64,000 bases of DNA from Nisaea denitrificans DSM 18348 (GTDB taxonomy: Bacteria; Pseudomonadota; Alphaproteobacteria; Thalassobaculales; Thalassobaculaceae), in contig NZ_AUFM01000018.1 in NCBI RefSeq assembly GCF_000426505.1, positions 62,001 through 126,000 of the forward strand. The letters run 5' to 3'. Under the pieces are notes generated by a model. It searched no databases. It had not been told where the DNA came from and saw only the letters and a list, made by a program, of their open reading frames with translations. Below are positions 42,963 to 52,046 of this stretch, in pieces (the stretch's first letter is position 1; each line of letters opens with the position of its first letter). The position numbers were made by a program, and so were the translations under genes.

Positions 42963-43697
42963 TCAATGCAGATGGATCGCATCATGCAGGTAGAGGCAGG
43001 TGAGAATGGTGAAAACATAGGCCTGGAGCACCGCCACCAGGATTTCGAAGGCGGTCAGTGCCACAATCAGGGCAAGGGGCGCAACCCCAAAGACGCCGAG
43101 TGCGACGACAAAGCCGCCAAACACCTTCAGCATCGTGTGACCGGCCATCATGTTCGCGAACAGACGAACAGAGAGGCTGACCGGACGAACAAAATAGGAA
43201 ATCACCTCAATCGGGATCAACAGCGGCGCCATGTAGACAGGCGCGCCGGACGGGAAGAAAAAGGTGAAGAATTTCAGGCCATGACGGGCCAGTGCAATCA
43301 GCGTAACGCCGATGAACACAACAAAAGCCATGGCGAAAGTGACGATGATCTGGCTGGTCGGCGTGTAATGGATTTCCGGAATCGGAACCATACCGAACAG
43401 GTTACTGAACAGGATGAACATGAAGAGCGAGAAGATGAAGGGGAAGTACTTGCGTCCTTCGCTGCCGACATTCTCTTTCACCATGTTGGCGACGAACTCA
43501 TAGGAGAGCTCCGCCATCAGCTGCCAACGCCCCGGAACCAGCTTCCGCCCGCTCATCGACACGGTCAGAAACGCGACGATCCCAACAATCGCCACGACCA
43601 TCATGGCCGCGGAATTGGTAAAGGAGAGATCGACTCCGCCGACCTCGATCTGGGGGCCGTAAGATTTCAGCTCAAACTGTGCGACCGGTGATGCCAC
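42963..43697 (-). CDS. atpB: ATP synthase F0 subunit a
   Basis: Membrane stator subunit that forms the proton half-channels against the c ring. 244 residues, five to six helices. The essential arginine is in SVRLFANMMAGHTML, and PLLIPIEVISYFVRPVSL and the C-terminal Q/H residues (VLQAYVFTILTCLYLHDAIH) are conserved. It lies 11 bp after atpI. Confidence 0.96.
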   Translation of the reverse strand: MASPVAQFELKSYGPQIEVGGVDLSFTNSAAMMVVAIVGIVAFLTVSMSGRKLVPGRWQLMAELSYEFVANMVKENVGSEGRKYFPFIFSLFMFILFSNLFGMVPIPEIHYTPTSQIIVTFAMAFVVFIGVTLIALARHGLKFFTFFFPSGAPVYMAPLLIPIEVISYFVRPVSLSVRLFANMMAGHTMLKVFGGFVVALGVFGVAPLALIVALTAFEILVAVLQAYVFTILTCLYLHDAIHLH

Positions 43698-43708
43698 GCT
43701 TCGTTCCC

Positions 43709-44080
43709 CTATTCGCCGCCGGCCCGATCATCGGGCCGATTATCTGTCGAGGACCGGCGGTAACCCATCTGCAAACCTTCTCCAGTCGCAGCGCGGTAGA
43801 CATTCATCATGCCGCCGGCAGCGCCCAGAAAGAAGAACAGTATGAGCAGCCAGGGACCGGTCCCAAGCCATCTGTCCAAGAGGTATCCGATACCGGCACC
43901 AACACCGACTCCGGCAACCAGTTCAACCCCGATCCGCATTGCCATTCCGAGACCCTCGGAAGCCATGGCACCGCGACCGCCCTTCGGACCGCTCTCATTT
44001 TTATCCTCGCCACGTGCTCGCCTCAATCTGGTGTCCAGATCGTCGAGTGAGGGAGGATCGCTAGGCTTATCACCTGTCAT
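43709..44080 (-). CDS. atpI: ATP synthase accessory protein AtpI
   Basis: Small membrane protein that helps c-ring assembly, first gene of the F0 operon. 123 residues: charged N-terminus (LDDLDTRLRRARGEDKNESGP) and two membrane helices (~52-72, MRIGVELVAGVGVGAGIGYLLD, and ~78-97, GPWLLILFFFLGAAGGMMNVYRA). The ATG at 44080 is chosen because a good promoter at 44154-44182 would place any start further upstream outside or at the very edge of the transcript. Confidence 0.88.
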   Translation of the reverse strand: MTGDKPSDPPSLDDLDTRLRRARGEDKNESGPKGGRGAMASEGLGMAMRIGVELVAGVGVGAGIGYLLDRWLGTGPWLLILFFFLGAAGGMMNVYRAATGEGLQMGYRRSSTDNRPDDRAGGE

Positions 44081-44153
44081 GGAGCGAGCCCGATTGGCCG
44101 AAGCCAGTTGATGTACCCCACCTCCGCCAGCCAAGGCCCGCGAAAGCGCCGCA

Positions 44154-44182
44154 AACATACGGAGGGGTCCTTTCGCTGTCAA
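44154..44182 (-). promoter_or_regulatory. Sigma-70 promoter of the atpI-B-E-F'-F operon
   Basis: On the minus strand TTGACA (44177-44182), an exact 17-bp spacer, then TATGTT (44154-44159). The predicted RNA start near 44147 leaves a ~67-nt leader before atpI. An AT-rich hairpin sequence just upstream could act as an UP element. Confidence 0.65.
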
Positions 44183-44200
44183 GGCGGAAGCCGCACTGCG

Positions 44201-44235
44201 AAAATACGTCTAACATATTGATTTAGATGTATTTT
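44201..44235 (-). repeat. AT-rich inverted repeat between smc and the atp promoter
   Basis: AAAATACGTCTAA (44201-44213) and TTAGATGTATTTT (44223-44235) pair over 13 positions with one G-T wobble and a 9-base loop. It follows the smc stop on the minus strand and ends 19 bp before the -35 box of the atp promoter. May serve as terminator for smc, as UP element, or as a protein site. Confidence 0.5.
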
Positions 44236-44261
44236 TAGAAAGGCGCGTGCAATGCGGCTCT

Positions 44262-47200
44262 CTAAACGACGTCGCGAAGCTCCACCGCGCCCGCCAAATC
44301 GACCGAAACAAGCTGGCTGACGCCCCTCTCGGCCATGGTCACGCCGAACAGACGGTCCATCCGTGCCATGGTCAGGCGATGGTGGGTAATGACCAGAAAG
44401 CGGGTGCCCGTGGTCTTGCTGATTTCCTGCAACAGCGTGCAGAAGCGGTCGACGTTCGTATCGTCCAGCGGCGCATCGACCTCGTCGAGCACGCAGATCG
44501 GCGACGGATTGGTCAGAAACGCGGCGAAAACCAGCGCCACCGCGGTCAGGGCCTGCTCCCCACCGGACAACAGCGACATGACCTGCATCTTCTTGCCCGG
44601 CGGGCTGGCCATGATTTCCAAGCCGGCATCCAGCGGATCGTCATCCTCGACCATCTTCAAATGCGCCTGGCCACCACCGAACAGCCGGCTGAACAGATCC
44701 TTGAAATGCGCATTCACCCGTTCGAAGGATTCGAGCAACCGCTCCCTTCCCTCACGGTTCAGGGTCTGGATCGCGCCGCGCAGCCGGGAGATCGCCTGGA
44801 TCAGATCGTCCCGCTCACTCTCCATGCCGGCGATTCTCTGCTCCAGCTCCGCGACTTCCTGCTCCGCCCGCAGGTTCACAGCCCCGATCCGCTCCCGCTC
44901 CCGGGTGAGCCTCTCCAGCCGGTTGCTTACCTCCTCCGCATCCGGCAACGGGCCGTCGGGATCGATCCCGGCTTTCGCCAGGATCTCGTCCGGGCGGCAT
45001 TTCAGACGCTCGACGATCCTCTCACGCAGGGCATTGGTCGCCTGGTTGACCTGCTCCAGCGCGCCTTCGGCCCGGATATGCGTCTCGCGCGCCTCCGCCA
45101 GCTCCCGTTCCGCCTGACGCGCCACTTCATCGGCTGTTCGCTGGCGCGTCTCGGCTTCGCTCAGCACGTCCGACGCCTGCTTACGCTTGGCCTCCGACTG
45201 GGTGATCTGATCGATCAGAGCCTTGCGCTGGGTCTCGATTTCCGCCGGGCGCGCTTCCAGCCGGGCGATATCCGTCCGTTCCGCGATCTGCCGCTCAGTC
45301 AGCTCTTCCTTACGCGACGCGGCCCGTTCGTTCCGGTCCGACCAGGAGCGGAGCTCGCCATCGATGGCGGACAACCGGGTCCGCCGGACTTCCGCCTCCC
45401 GTACCAAACTATCGTGGGCGCTTCGGGCTTCCGCCAGTGCGTTGCGCTTGTCCGCCAGCTCCTGCCGAAGCGCGGCGCTCTCGGCCCGCAGGGTCGCGAC
45501 ATCATCAAGCTCGACCTCTGCCGCCTCGGCGGACACAAGCTGGCCCTCGGCCTCCTCGATCTCGCCCTCGTACCGCACCTTGGTATCGTCGATGGCGGAG
45601 AGCTTCGAATCGATCTCAGCGAGCAAAGCCGCCAGCTTTGAGCGCCGGGTCCGCGCCGTTTCACTTTCGCTGAAGGCCGAGCGCATCGCTTCGCGCGCCG
45701 CCTTTTCAGCATCCGCGGCTTCCCGCTGCGAGGTTCGGGCCGCGTCGAATCGCTCGCTCGCCTCCGCCCGGCCCGTCTCCACCGACGCGATTTCAGACCG
45801 CAGGGCGCCCAACCGGTTCCGCTGCTGAAGCCGGATCGCGGCACTGCTCGGCGCCCCGGGAGCGACAACAAAGCCGTCCCAGCGGCATAGCCCGCCATCC
45901 TGGCTGACGAGACGCTGGCCGTCCCTCAGAGCGGGTTGCAGCGCCTGCGCAGTCTCGAAGTCCGCGACCACGCCGGTTGCCGCAAGACGGCGCGCCAGAG
46001 CGGCCGGTCCTTGCACACGCGTTGCCAGGGGCTCGACACTGTCCGGCAGGGAGCTTCCGGAATCAGCTCCGGACTTTCCGCTCCAGTAGCGCACATGATC
46101 GCCGCCCGATTCGGACAGCGGTGCGGTCAGATCGTCGCCGAGCGCGGCACCGAGCGCGGTCTCATAGCCCGGCTCGGCAGAAACGGAATCGAGAATCGGC
46201 GCCGCATCACCATCTTCGCCGTCACCGGACAGCAATTGTTCGAGTGCACCGGCCTCCGCCGTCAGCTTCGCCAATCCGGCTTCAACTTGTTGCAAGGCCT
46301 CGCGGGCAGCACCCTCAGCTTCCGATGCGGCCTCCCGGGCAGCTTCAGAGCCGTCAGCGGCCGAACGCGCCGCTTCAAGCGCGGCCTCAGCCTCCGTTAC
46401 GGCCAGCTCCGCCGCCTCGACTTCTCCCGGACCGGCCGCCGATTCCTGCAACCGCTTCCGATTATCCTCAAGCCCTGCAATCTGCCGCGTGAGTCGCTCT
46501 ATCTGCTCCCGCGCCATCCGGGCCTGGCGTTGCAGGCTGGCCCGCCGCGCCTCGGTCGTCGCGATATGTTCCGTCATCCCGGAAAGCTTAACTTCCAGCG
46601 CATCGGCGGCACGGTTGATCTCGGCGAGCACCTCGCTGGCCTCGGCCTGCGCTTCAGCCTCGCCCTCGCGAGCCATGGCAATCTCGGCATGTTCGGCCTT
46701 CAGCCGTTCCAGCGCCTCTTCCGCATCGGCGGACAACAACTGCTCACGCTCCAGATCGTCGGCGATCTGACGCAGGCGCAGTTCCGCCTCGCTCTTCGCG
46801 GTGACGATGCGACGTTCTTCATTGTCGAGTTCGGCCCGCGCGAGGGTCAGGCGCTGCAATTCGGCCGCCGCCTTTGCCTCATCCTCGCGCAGCGACGGCA
46901 GACTGGCCGCTGTCTCGGTCTGGATGGTGCTCGCCTCAGCCGCCTTGCGGGTCGCCGCCGCCACAGCGTCACCCGCTTCGGCCACCGCCTTCCCGGCGAC
47001 AGCGCGCTCTTCCCTGGTCGCTTCCCAGCGCCGGTGCAGTAGCACCGATTCGGCCGAGCGCATCTGCTCGGCGACAGTGCGGTAACGCTGAGCCTGCTTT
47101 GCCTGCTGACGCAGCCCGTGCAACTGGCCTTCCAGCGCTTTCAGGACATCCTCAAGCCGTTCGAGATTGGTTTCCGCCGCCCGCAGACGCAGCTCAGCTT

Positions 47201-47735
47201 CGCGCCGACGCGCGTAAAGGCCGCGGATATTCGCCGCCTCTTCCAGCAGGATGCGGCGTTCCGACGGTTTCGCGTTGATGATGGCGCCGATCCGGCCCTG
47301 GCTGACCAGCCCGGCGGAGCGGGCGCCGGTACCGGCATCGGCGAAGAGAAGCTGCACATCGCGGGCCCGCACTTCCCGGCCATTGACCCGGTAGGCGGAG
47401 CCCTTGTTGCGTTCGATGCGCCGGATCACTTCCAGCTCCGGCGCATCGTTGAGGGCGGCGGGAGCCTTGCGGTCCTCGTTATTCACCAACAGGCCGACTT
47501 CGGCGAGATTGCGCGCCGGGCGGCCAGTCGTGCCGCCAAATATAACGTCATCCATCTCCCCGCCGCGCATCTGCTTGGCAGAGGTCTCTCCCATCACCCA
47601 TCTTAGAGCTTCGACGAGATTCGACTTGCCGCAGCCGTTCGGCCCGACAACTCCCGTCATGCCCTCCTCGATCAACAGTTCGGTCGGATCGACAAAGGAC
47701 TTGAAGCCTGAAAGACGTAGCTTAGAAAGATGCAA
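44262..47735 (-). CDS. smc: Chromosome segregation protein SMC
   Basis: Condensin ATPase that organises the chromosome with ScpA/ScpB. 1157 residues: N-terminal Walker A (GPNGCGKSNLVEALRW, ~31-46), a coiled coil (~165-480), a hinge (~500-640, with the glycine-rich EPGYETALGAALGDDL), a second coiled coil (~640-985), and a C-terminal head with signature LLSGGEQALTAVALVFA and Walker B ICVLDEVDAPLDD. The typical SMC opening MHLSKLRLSGFKSFVDPTEL supports the start. It follows the dsbA-like gene; this order is common in alphaproteobacteria. Confidence 0.95.
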   Translation of the reverse strand: MHLSKLRLSGFKSFVDPTELLIEEGMTGVVGPNGCGKSNLVEALRWVMGETSAKQMRGGEMDDVIFGGTTGRPARNLAEVGLLVNNEDRKAPAALNDAPELEVIRRIERNKGSAYRVNGREVRARDVQLLFADAGTGARSAGLVSQGRIGAIINAKPSERRILLEEAANIRGLYARRREAELRLRAAETNLERLEDVLKALEGQLHGLRQQAKQAQRYRTVAEQMRSAESVLLHRRWEATREERAVAGKAVAEAGDAVAAATRKAAEASTIQTETAASLPSLREDEAKAAAELQRLTLARAELDNEERRIVTAKSEAELRLRQIADDLEREQLLSADAEEALERLKAEHAEIAMAREGEAEAQAEASEVLAEINRAADALEVKLSGMTEHIATTEARRASLQRQARMAREQIERLTRQIAGLEDNRKRLQESAAGPGEVEAAELAVTEAEAALEAARSAADGSEAAREAASEAEGAAREALQQVEAGLAKLTAEAGALEQLLSGDGEDGDAAPILDSVSAEPGYETALGAALGDDLTAPLSESGGDHVRYWSGKSGADSGSSLPDSVEPLATRVQGPAALARRLAATGVVADFETAQALQPALRDGQRLVSQDGGLCRWDGFVVAPGAPSSAAIRLQQRNRLGALRSEIASVETGRAEASERFDAARTSQREAADAEKAAREAMRSAFSESETARTRRSKLAALLAEIDSKLSAIDDTKVRYEGEIEEAEGQLVSAEAAEVELDDVATLRAESAALRQELADKRNALAEARSAHDSLVREAEVRRTRLSAIDGELRSWSDRNERAASRKEELTERQIAERTDIARLEARPAEIETQRKALIDQITQSEAKRKQASDVLSEAETRQRTADEVARQAERELAEARETHIRAEGALEQVNQATNALRERIVERLKCRPDEILAKAGIDPDGPLPDAEEVSNRLERLTRERERIGAVNLRAEQEVAELEQRIAGMESERDDLIQAISRLRGAIQTLNREGRERLLESFERVNAHFKDLFSRLFGGGQAHLKMVEDDDPLDAGLEIMASPPGKKMQVMSLLSGGEQALTAVALVFAAFLTNPSPICVLDEVDAPLDDTNVDRFCTLLQEISKTTGTRFLVITHHRLTMARMDRLFGVTMAERGVSQLVSVDLAGAVELRDVV

Positions 47736-47781
47736 CCGTTAGACGCTCCTTACCCAGCCCCAGCATGTTGCGGAGAGCGCC

Positions 47782-48399
47782 CTAGAGCGCGTCCGCAATC
47801 GCCTCCTCGAAGGACTCAAAGCTGAACACATCGTCCAGCTTGCGTCCATTCATGAGGAAAGACGGGGTCGACTTGATGTCGTGATCCTTGGTCGCCGCGA
47901 GACGCTCGTTCAGGATGTAATCCAGCAGCTTCTCGTCGGTCATGCATTCCTCCACACGCGCTTCGGAAAGCCCGGCGAGCCTGCCCAGCTTGACCAGCTC
48001 AGTGAAGGGGTTTTCGCTGCGCGCCCAGTCGGCCTGCTTCTTCATCAGCAGATCGACCATGGCGACATAGCGTTTGCCGTCGAGGCAGCGGGCCATGGCG
48101 GAAGCGCGGAGCGCCCACTGGTCGAGCGGGAAATCCTTGAACTCGATCTTCACCTTGCCGGTATCGACATAGGCTTCCTTCAGCTTCGGAAGCACTTCGG
48201 TGTGGAATCGGGCGCAGTGCGGGCAGGTCATCGAGAAATACTCAACGATCGAAACCTTAGCATCCGGGTTGCCGATCACCCGGGGCGCACGCGCTGCCTC
48301 CATGTCCACTCCAGCAGCCAGAGCCTGCAGCGGCAACCCGGCAGTGAAGGGTGCGATCAACCCAAGACCCAACACAAGATTTAGCGTTCTACGGCGCAC
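47782..48399 (-). CDS. DsbA-family thiol-disulfide oxidoreductase
   Basis: Periplasmic thioredoxin-fold protein of 205 residues. Signal peptide (~1-29, LNLVLGLGLIAPFTAGLPLQALAAG), then VSIVEYFSMTCPHCARFH with the redox pair Cys59-x-x-Cys62 (CPHC), the cis-proline loop IKSTPSFLMNG, and a helical insert typical of the DsbA/Com1 subgroup. It introduces or isomerises disulfides in exported proteins. The GTG start has an AGGAGG site 7 bp upstream. It lies in the conserved string dciA / dsbA-like / smc. Confidence 0.9.
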   Translation of the reverse strand: MRRRTLNLVLGLGLIAPFTAGLPLQALAAGVDMEAARAPRVIGNPDAKVSIVEYFSMTCPHCARFHTEVLPKLKEAYVDTGKVKIEFKDFPLDQWALRASAMARCLDGKRYVAMVDLLMKKQADWARSENPFTELVKLGRLAGLSEARVEECMTDEKLLDYILNERLAATKDHDIKSTPSFLMNGRKLDDVFSFESFEEAIADAL

Positions 48400-48525
48400 T
48401 ATTGGCCTCCTGTTACAATATGTTGAATATTAATGCGGCTTTTCCCAGTCCGCAACAATGTGACCGCACGATGCGGTTTTCCGCCCTGTGGGCGCCCTGA
48501 CCGGACACTTTGCAGGCCAATCATG

Positions 48526-49077
48526 TCAGGAATTAGTCCGTTTCCTGGAAACCCCTTTGGCACCGGCAGCAACCACCGCCTTGCCGAGATCCTCCAGCGC
48601 CTGCCTCAGATCGCTGCGCTCGACCCCGGCGACGCTGTCCGTGACCTGCTTGACCTCTTCCGGCTTCAACGGCCGCAGTTTCGGCCGCAGGCTCTCGCGC
48701 CGTTTCGGCAGCGGGCCCTGCTTCAGGGCAATACGTGCAATGGCGCTGTAACCGAAGACCATATTGATGCGTTCGATCAGAACCGGGATCTGATGCTGGA
48801 TTTCCAGCGCCGCCGCCCCGACAACACGCAGATGCAGCGTGCCGCCGCCGGTGGCGCCTCTGGCGAAAACCATCTTTTCAGGCGCGCATTGCAGTGAGAG
48901 CACCTCACCGACGATCGCCGGCCAATCGCTGATAATGCGCGATTCGGCGAAACCGCGGCGGCGGAGCGCCTTGTCACTGAGCGTCGGCGCAACGGCGGCA
49001 AGCCGCGCAAGGCCGCCGATACGGCGGCGCCACGTTGACGGTTGTATTGTTTTGTCTGCTGCCGTCTTCTCGGACAT
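48526..49077 (-). CDS. dciA: DciA-like (DUF721) replicative helicase loader
   Basis: 183-residue DUF721 protein; DciA family members replace DnaC as loader of the DnaB helicase in most bacteria. The core domain (~30-110) has the pattern SDWPAIVGEVLSLQCAPEKMVF ... LHLRVVGAAALEIQHQIPVLIERINMVFGYSAIARI, and a long charged, likely disordered C-terminus follows. The ATG at 49077 has GGGGGAG upstream; the much longer open frame running to 49905 is not coding there because it is opposite mutY. Divergent from mutY over 66 bp. Confidence 0.88.
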   Translation of the reverse strand: MSEKTAADKTIQPSTWRRRIGGLARLAAVAPTLSDKALRRRGFAESRIISDWPAIVGEVLSLQCAPEKMVFARGATGGGTLHLRVVGAAALEIQHQIPVLIERINMVFGYSAIARIALKQGPLPKRRESLRPKLRPLKPEEVKQVTDSVAGVERSDLRQALEDLGKAVVAAGAKGVSRKRTNS

Positions 49078-49143
49078 TGCCGCGCTCCCCCTGCGCACTA
49101 ATGTAAGGGCTCGCGCGCCTGACCCAACGGAAATAACATACAC

Positions 49144-50196
49144 GTGACCACGCCTGAAATCCTGCCCGGCCTTCTGCTCGACTGGTACGACCGGCACCGC
49201 CGCCGTCTGCCCTGGCGCGCCGAGCCGGGAGTCCAAGCCGATCCCTATCATGTCTGGCTCAGCGAAATCATGCTGCAGCAGACCACCGTGGTGGTCGTCG
49301 GGCCTTATTTCACACGGTTTCTGGAGCGCTGGCCGAGCGTCATCGCGCTGGCCGAAGCGCCGCAGGAAGACGTGCTCGCGGAATGGGCCGGGCTCGGCTA
49401 CTACGCTCGCGCCCGCAACCTGCATAAATGCGCCGGCGTTGTCCGCGATCTTCATGGCGGCCGTTTCCCCGACACCGAAGACGCCCTGCTGGAGCTGCCG
49501 GGAATCGGCGCCTATACCGCCGCCGCCATTGCCGCCATCGCCTTCGACATTCCGGCAACACCCGTGGACGGCAATTTCGAGCGGGTGATGGCCCGGATGC
49601 ATGCGGTCGAAATCCCGCTGCCCGACGCCAAGCCGGAGCTGAAACGCCTCTCCGCCGCGCTCACTCCACAGCAAAGGCCCGGCGACTACGCCCAGGCAGT
49701 AATGGATCTCGGCGCCACCATCTGCACCCCGCGCAAACCGAAATGCCTGACTTGTCCGTGGAGCGCATCCTGCGAGGGGCGGATCACCGGAATCGCTGAA
49801 GAGCTGCCGAAGAAGAAAAAGAAAGCCCCAAAGCCTACCCGCAAGGGCGTCGCCTTCTGGATCGTCAACGGCCGTGGAGACATCCTGCTCCGAAGACGGC
49901 CGCAAAAGGGCTTGCTCGGCGGCATGGTGGAAATCCCGTCAAGCGATTGGCGCGAGGCGGAACACCCGCTGCACCAATCCCTCGCCGAAGCCCCGATCAA
50001 GGCGAAATGGACGGAACTGCCCGGCATGGTCCGCCACACCTTCACGCATTTCCATCTGGAACTGACAATCTATCGGAGCCGGGCCACGGGTACGCGCCCG
50101 CCGGACAGTTTCTGGCATCCGGTGGAGAAGATCGGGGAAGCGGGACTGCCGTCGGTGATGGCGAAGATCGCCAAGCACGCGCTGCGGCATCAGTAG
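49144..50196 (+). CDS. mutY: A/G-specific adenine DNA glycosylase MutY
   Basis: Removes adenine mispaired with 8-oxoguanine, preventing G:C to T:A changes. 350 residues: helix-hairpin-helix with LPGIGAYTAAAIAAIAFDIPATPVDGNFERV (catalytic Asp in PVDGN), [4Fe-4S] site C-x6-C-x2-C-x5-C (CTPRKPKCLTCPWSASC), an inter-domain linker, and a NUDIX-like C-terminal domain for 8-oxoG recognition (VNGRGDILLRRRPQKGLLGGMVEIPSS). Starts at GTG 49144. Divergent from dciA, as often in alphaproteobacteria. Confidence 0.95.
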   Translation: MTTPEILPGLLLDWYDRHRRRLPWRAEPGVQADPYHVWLSEIMLQQTTVVVVGPYFTRFLERWPSVIALAEAPQEDVLAEWAGLGYYARARNLHKCAGVVRDLHGGRFPDTEDALLELPGIGAYTAAAIAAIAFDIPATPVDGNFERVMARMHAVEIPLPDAKPELKRLSAALTPQQRPGDYAQAVMDLGATICTPRKPKCLTCPWSASCEGRITGIAEELPKKKKKAPKPTRKGVAFWIVNGRGDILLRRRPQKGLLGGMVEIPSSDWREAEHPLHQSLAEAPIKAKWTELPGMVRHTFTHFHLELTIYRSRATGTRPPDSFWHPVEKIGEAGLPSVMAKIAKHALRHQ

Positions 50197-50215
50197 AAGG
50201 CCAAGAGCGGCGCTT

Positions 50216-51331
50216 TCAGGTTTTGCTCGTCGTCGCCAGATCCAGCTCGCGGAAAATGACCGCGATATAGTCGAGTTCTTTTTTCATCTCGTCGAGATAG
50301 GCCGGATCGGCGGCATCGCCGTTTACGCCCGGGTCCGGGAACCAGTCCCGCCGGTCATTGAAGGCGATCCAGACCTTCCCGTCATCGAAACCAAGGGTCA
50401 ACTCCCGTACTGTCGGCTTTCGGAGCCGCAGCAGCCGTTCCATCATCGTCGGTGTCAACAGGTAGCGGGCTTCCACCTGATCGGTTGAATAGACAATGAA
50501 AGCGCTGTTGAAATCGTCCGACTCAAGCTCAACCCTCTCGCCGATATTCTGGAAGGCACCGGAGAACAGATTGCGGGGATGGAGATCGTTCGGCAGGACA
50601 ACAGTCCGCCCATGAAACGGCTTGGGGCAATCGGCAACGATCAGACCACCCACGAACCTGTCAGACGCACGAGATCTGCGGAGAGCGCCGGATAGGTCGA
50701 ATCCGCCGACTCGGAAAGACGACCTCTTGCGGCGCTTCTTTTCGATCTTCTCCGCCTTGCAAATCTCCGCCCCCACTCCGTCGATCACGCCTTCAATATG
50801 ATCCGCGATCCGAAAATCCGCCCGTGAGGGCACGAGATAAAGCTGTTCAAATCGCTGAAACGGGAACTTCTGCGCTCTCCGATCATAGAAAATTCCGAGA
50901 TGCTCGAACACGCAGGCCTTGGCCCGCCATGGTCCAAAGTCGGACACCCCTTTCGCCACCAAGAACATCGCCCCGAAACAGGCAAAGCCCCCCAGAATGA
51001 CGAAACCCATGAAAGCTCCCTCGCCCGGCTGCATAGGCCTTTCCGTGCATTTGCCATTGATGCAGGTCTTTACCGTTCCCGTTGTGCCGGCAGGCAACGG
51101 TTCACCGTCCGTGCCCCCAAATAGAAGGAATGACGACAGAATGAGACAACCGAACACAGCTAGGAGAATTTGGACCATTCTCCGCCGCTTGCGGAGGTCC
51201 GCCTCCCATTTTTCAATCTCAGGCCGAATACGGTTCCATTTCGCAACGAAGACGTCACGATCGTCCGTAACGGATGGACCGGACGGTTCGGCAGCCCGTA
51301 CTGAGCTGAACAGGGGAACCGACCCGCTCAC
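50216..51331 (-). CDS. DUF3137 family membrane protein (copy 1)
   Basis: 371-residue protein of the DUF3137 family, usually encoded beside LemA. Two membrane helices near the N-terminus (~50-72, MVQILLAVFGCLILSSFLLFGG, and ~105-130, FMGFVILGGFACFGAMFLVAKG) enclose a short loop with two cysteines (KTCINGKCTE), then a large cytoplasmic domain with the family signature SGAFQNIGERVELESDDFN...YSTDQVEARYLLTPTMMERLLRL. Its GTG start overlaps the lemA stop. A paralogue lies at 52047-53057. Biochemical role unknown; LemA/DUF3137 pairs are thought to act at the membrane. Confidence 0.85.
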   Translation of the reverse strand: MSGSVPLFSSVRAAEPSGPSVTDDRDVFVAKWNRIRPEIEKWEADLRKRRRMVQILLAVFGCLILSSFLLFGGTDGEPLPAGTTGTVKTCINGKCTERPMQPGEGAFMGFVILGGFACFGAMFLVAKGVSDFGPWRAKACVFEHLGIFYDRRAQKFPFQRFEQLYLVPSRADFRIADHIEGVIDGVGAEICKAEKIEKKRRKRSSFRVGGFDLSGALRRSRASDRFVGGLIVADCPKPFHGRTVVLPNDLHPRNLFSGAFQNIGERVELESDDFNSAFIVYSTDQVEARYLLTPTMMERLLRLRKPTVRELTLGFDDGKVWIAFNDRRDWFPDPGVNGDAADPAYLDEMKKELDYIAVIFRELDLATTSKT

Positions 51332-51909
51332 AAGCGCATCACCGAATCAACATCCACCGGCTTGCGCCATTCCGGATTATCGATCTCGTAGAAGGGCATC
51401 GTCTTCACCCTGGCAAAACCCGCGATCACGCTGCCGGGAAAGATCTCGACCGCATTGTTCAGATCGCTCACGGCTGCGTTGTAATATCGCCGCGCGGCAG
51501 AGATATGCCCCTCGACCTCTTCATAGGTTTCCTGCGCCCGGATGATCGTCGCATCGGATTTCAGGTCCGGATAATTCTCCGCCAGCGCGAAGAGGCGGCC
51601 AAGGCCGGTTTCGAGGGCCTGCGAGGCTTCCAGATGCGCGGCAAGTTCCGTTGGATCGGTCGGACTGTAGGGTTGCTGTACCTTGGCGCGAAGCTCGACG
51701 ACACGCGTCAGCAGCTCCTTCTCATGATCCATGAAACGCTGCGCCAGCTTCAGAATGTTGGGAACGAGGTCGAACCGCTTCTGCAGCTGCACGTCGACGG
51801 AGGACAGAGCCTCCAGCGCCTTGTTCTTGCGCGAGATGATCGAGGCATACCAGAAATAGAGACCGATACAGATGATGGCCGGCACGCCGTAGACGATCAT
51901 TGGATCCAT
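51328..51909 (-). CDS. lemA: LemA family protein
   Basis: 193-residue membrane-anchored protein with an N-terminal helix (~4-24, MIVYGVPAIICIGLYFWYASI) and a long helical, external or cytoplasmic coiled-coil domain. Family motifs: VDVQLQKRFDLVPNILKLAQRFMDHEKELLTRVVELRAK and YYNAAVSDLNNAVEIFPGSVIAGF. Function is unsettled in the family (cell envelope/signalling links have been proposed). GGGGGAGG ribosome site. It sits between two DUF3137 paralogues and overlaps the downstream one. Confidence 0.9.
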   Translation of the reverse strand: MDPMIVYGVPAIICIGLYFWYASIISRKNKALEALSSVDVQLQKRFDLVPNILKLAQRFMDHEKELLTRVVELRAKVQQPYSPTDPTELAAHLEASQALETGLGRLFALAENYPDLKSDATIIRAQETYEEVEGHISAARRYYNAAVSDLNNAVEIFPGSVIAGFARVKTMPFYEIDNPEWRKPVDVDSVMRL

Positions 51910-52046
51910 CGAAAGACCTCCCCCAAAGGGTCAAAAAACTGCGGCACACTCCTGCGGGGAGAAGCATGCCGCCGACGTATCAGTCTATGAGTTATTCTCC
52001 GTAATGTGCAGCCACGGAATGCCTCTGGCCCAACTTTAGGCTGTCC

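Noticed and set aside
49078-49905. Upstream extension of the dciA frame
   Set aside because: Antisense to mutY; the ATG at 49077 with a GGGGGAG site fits the DUF721 N-terminus.
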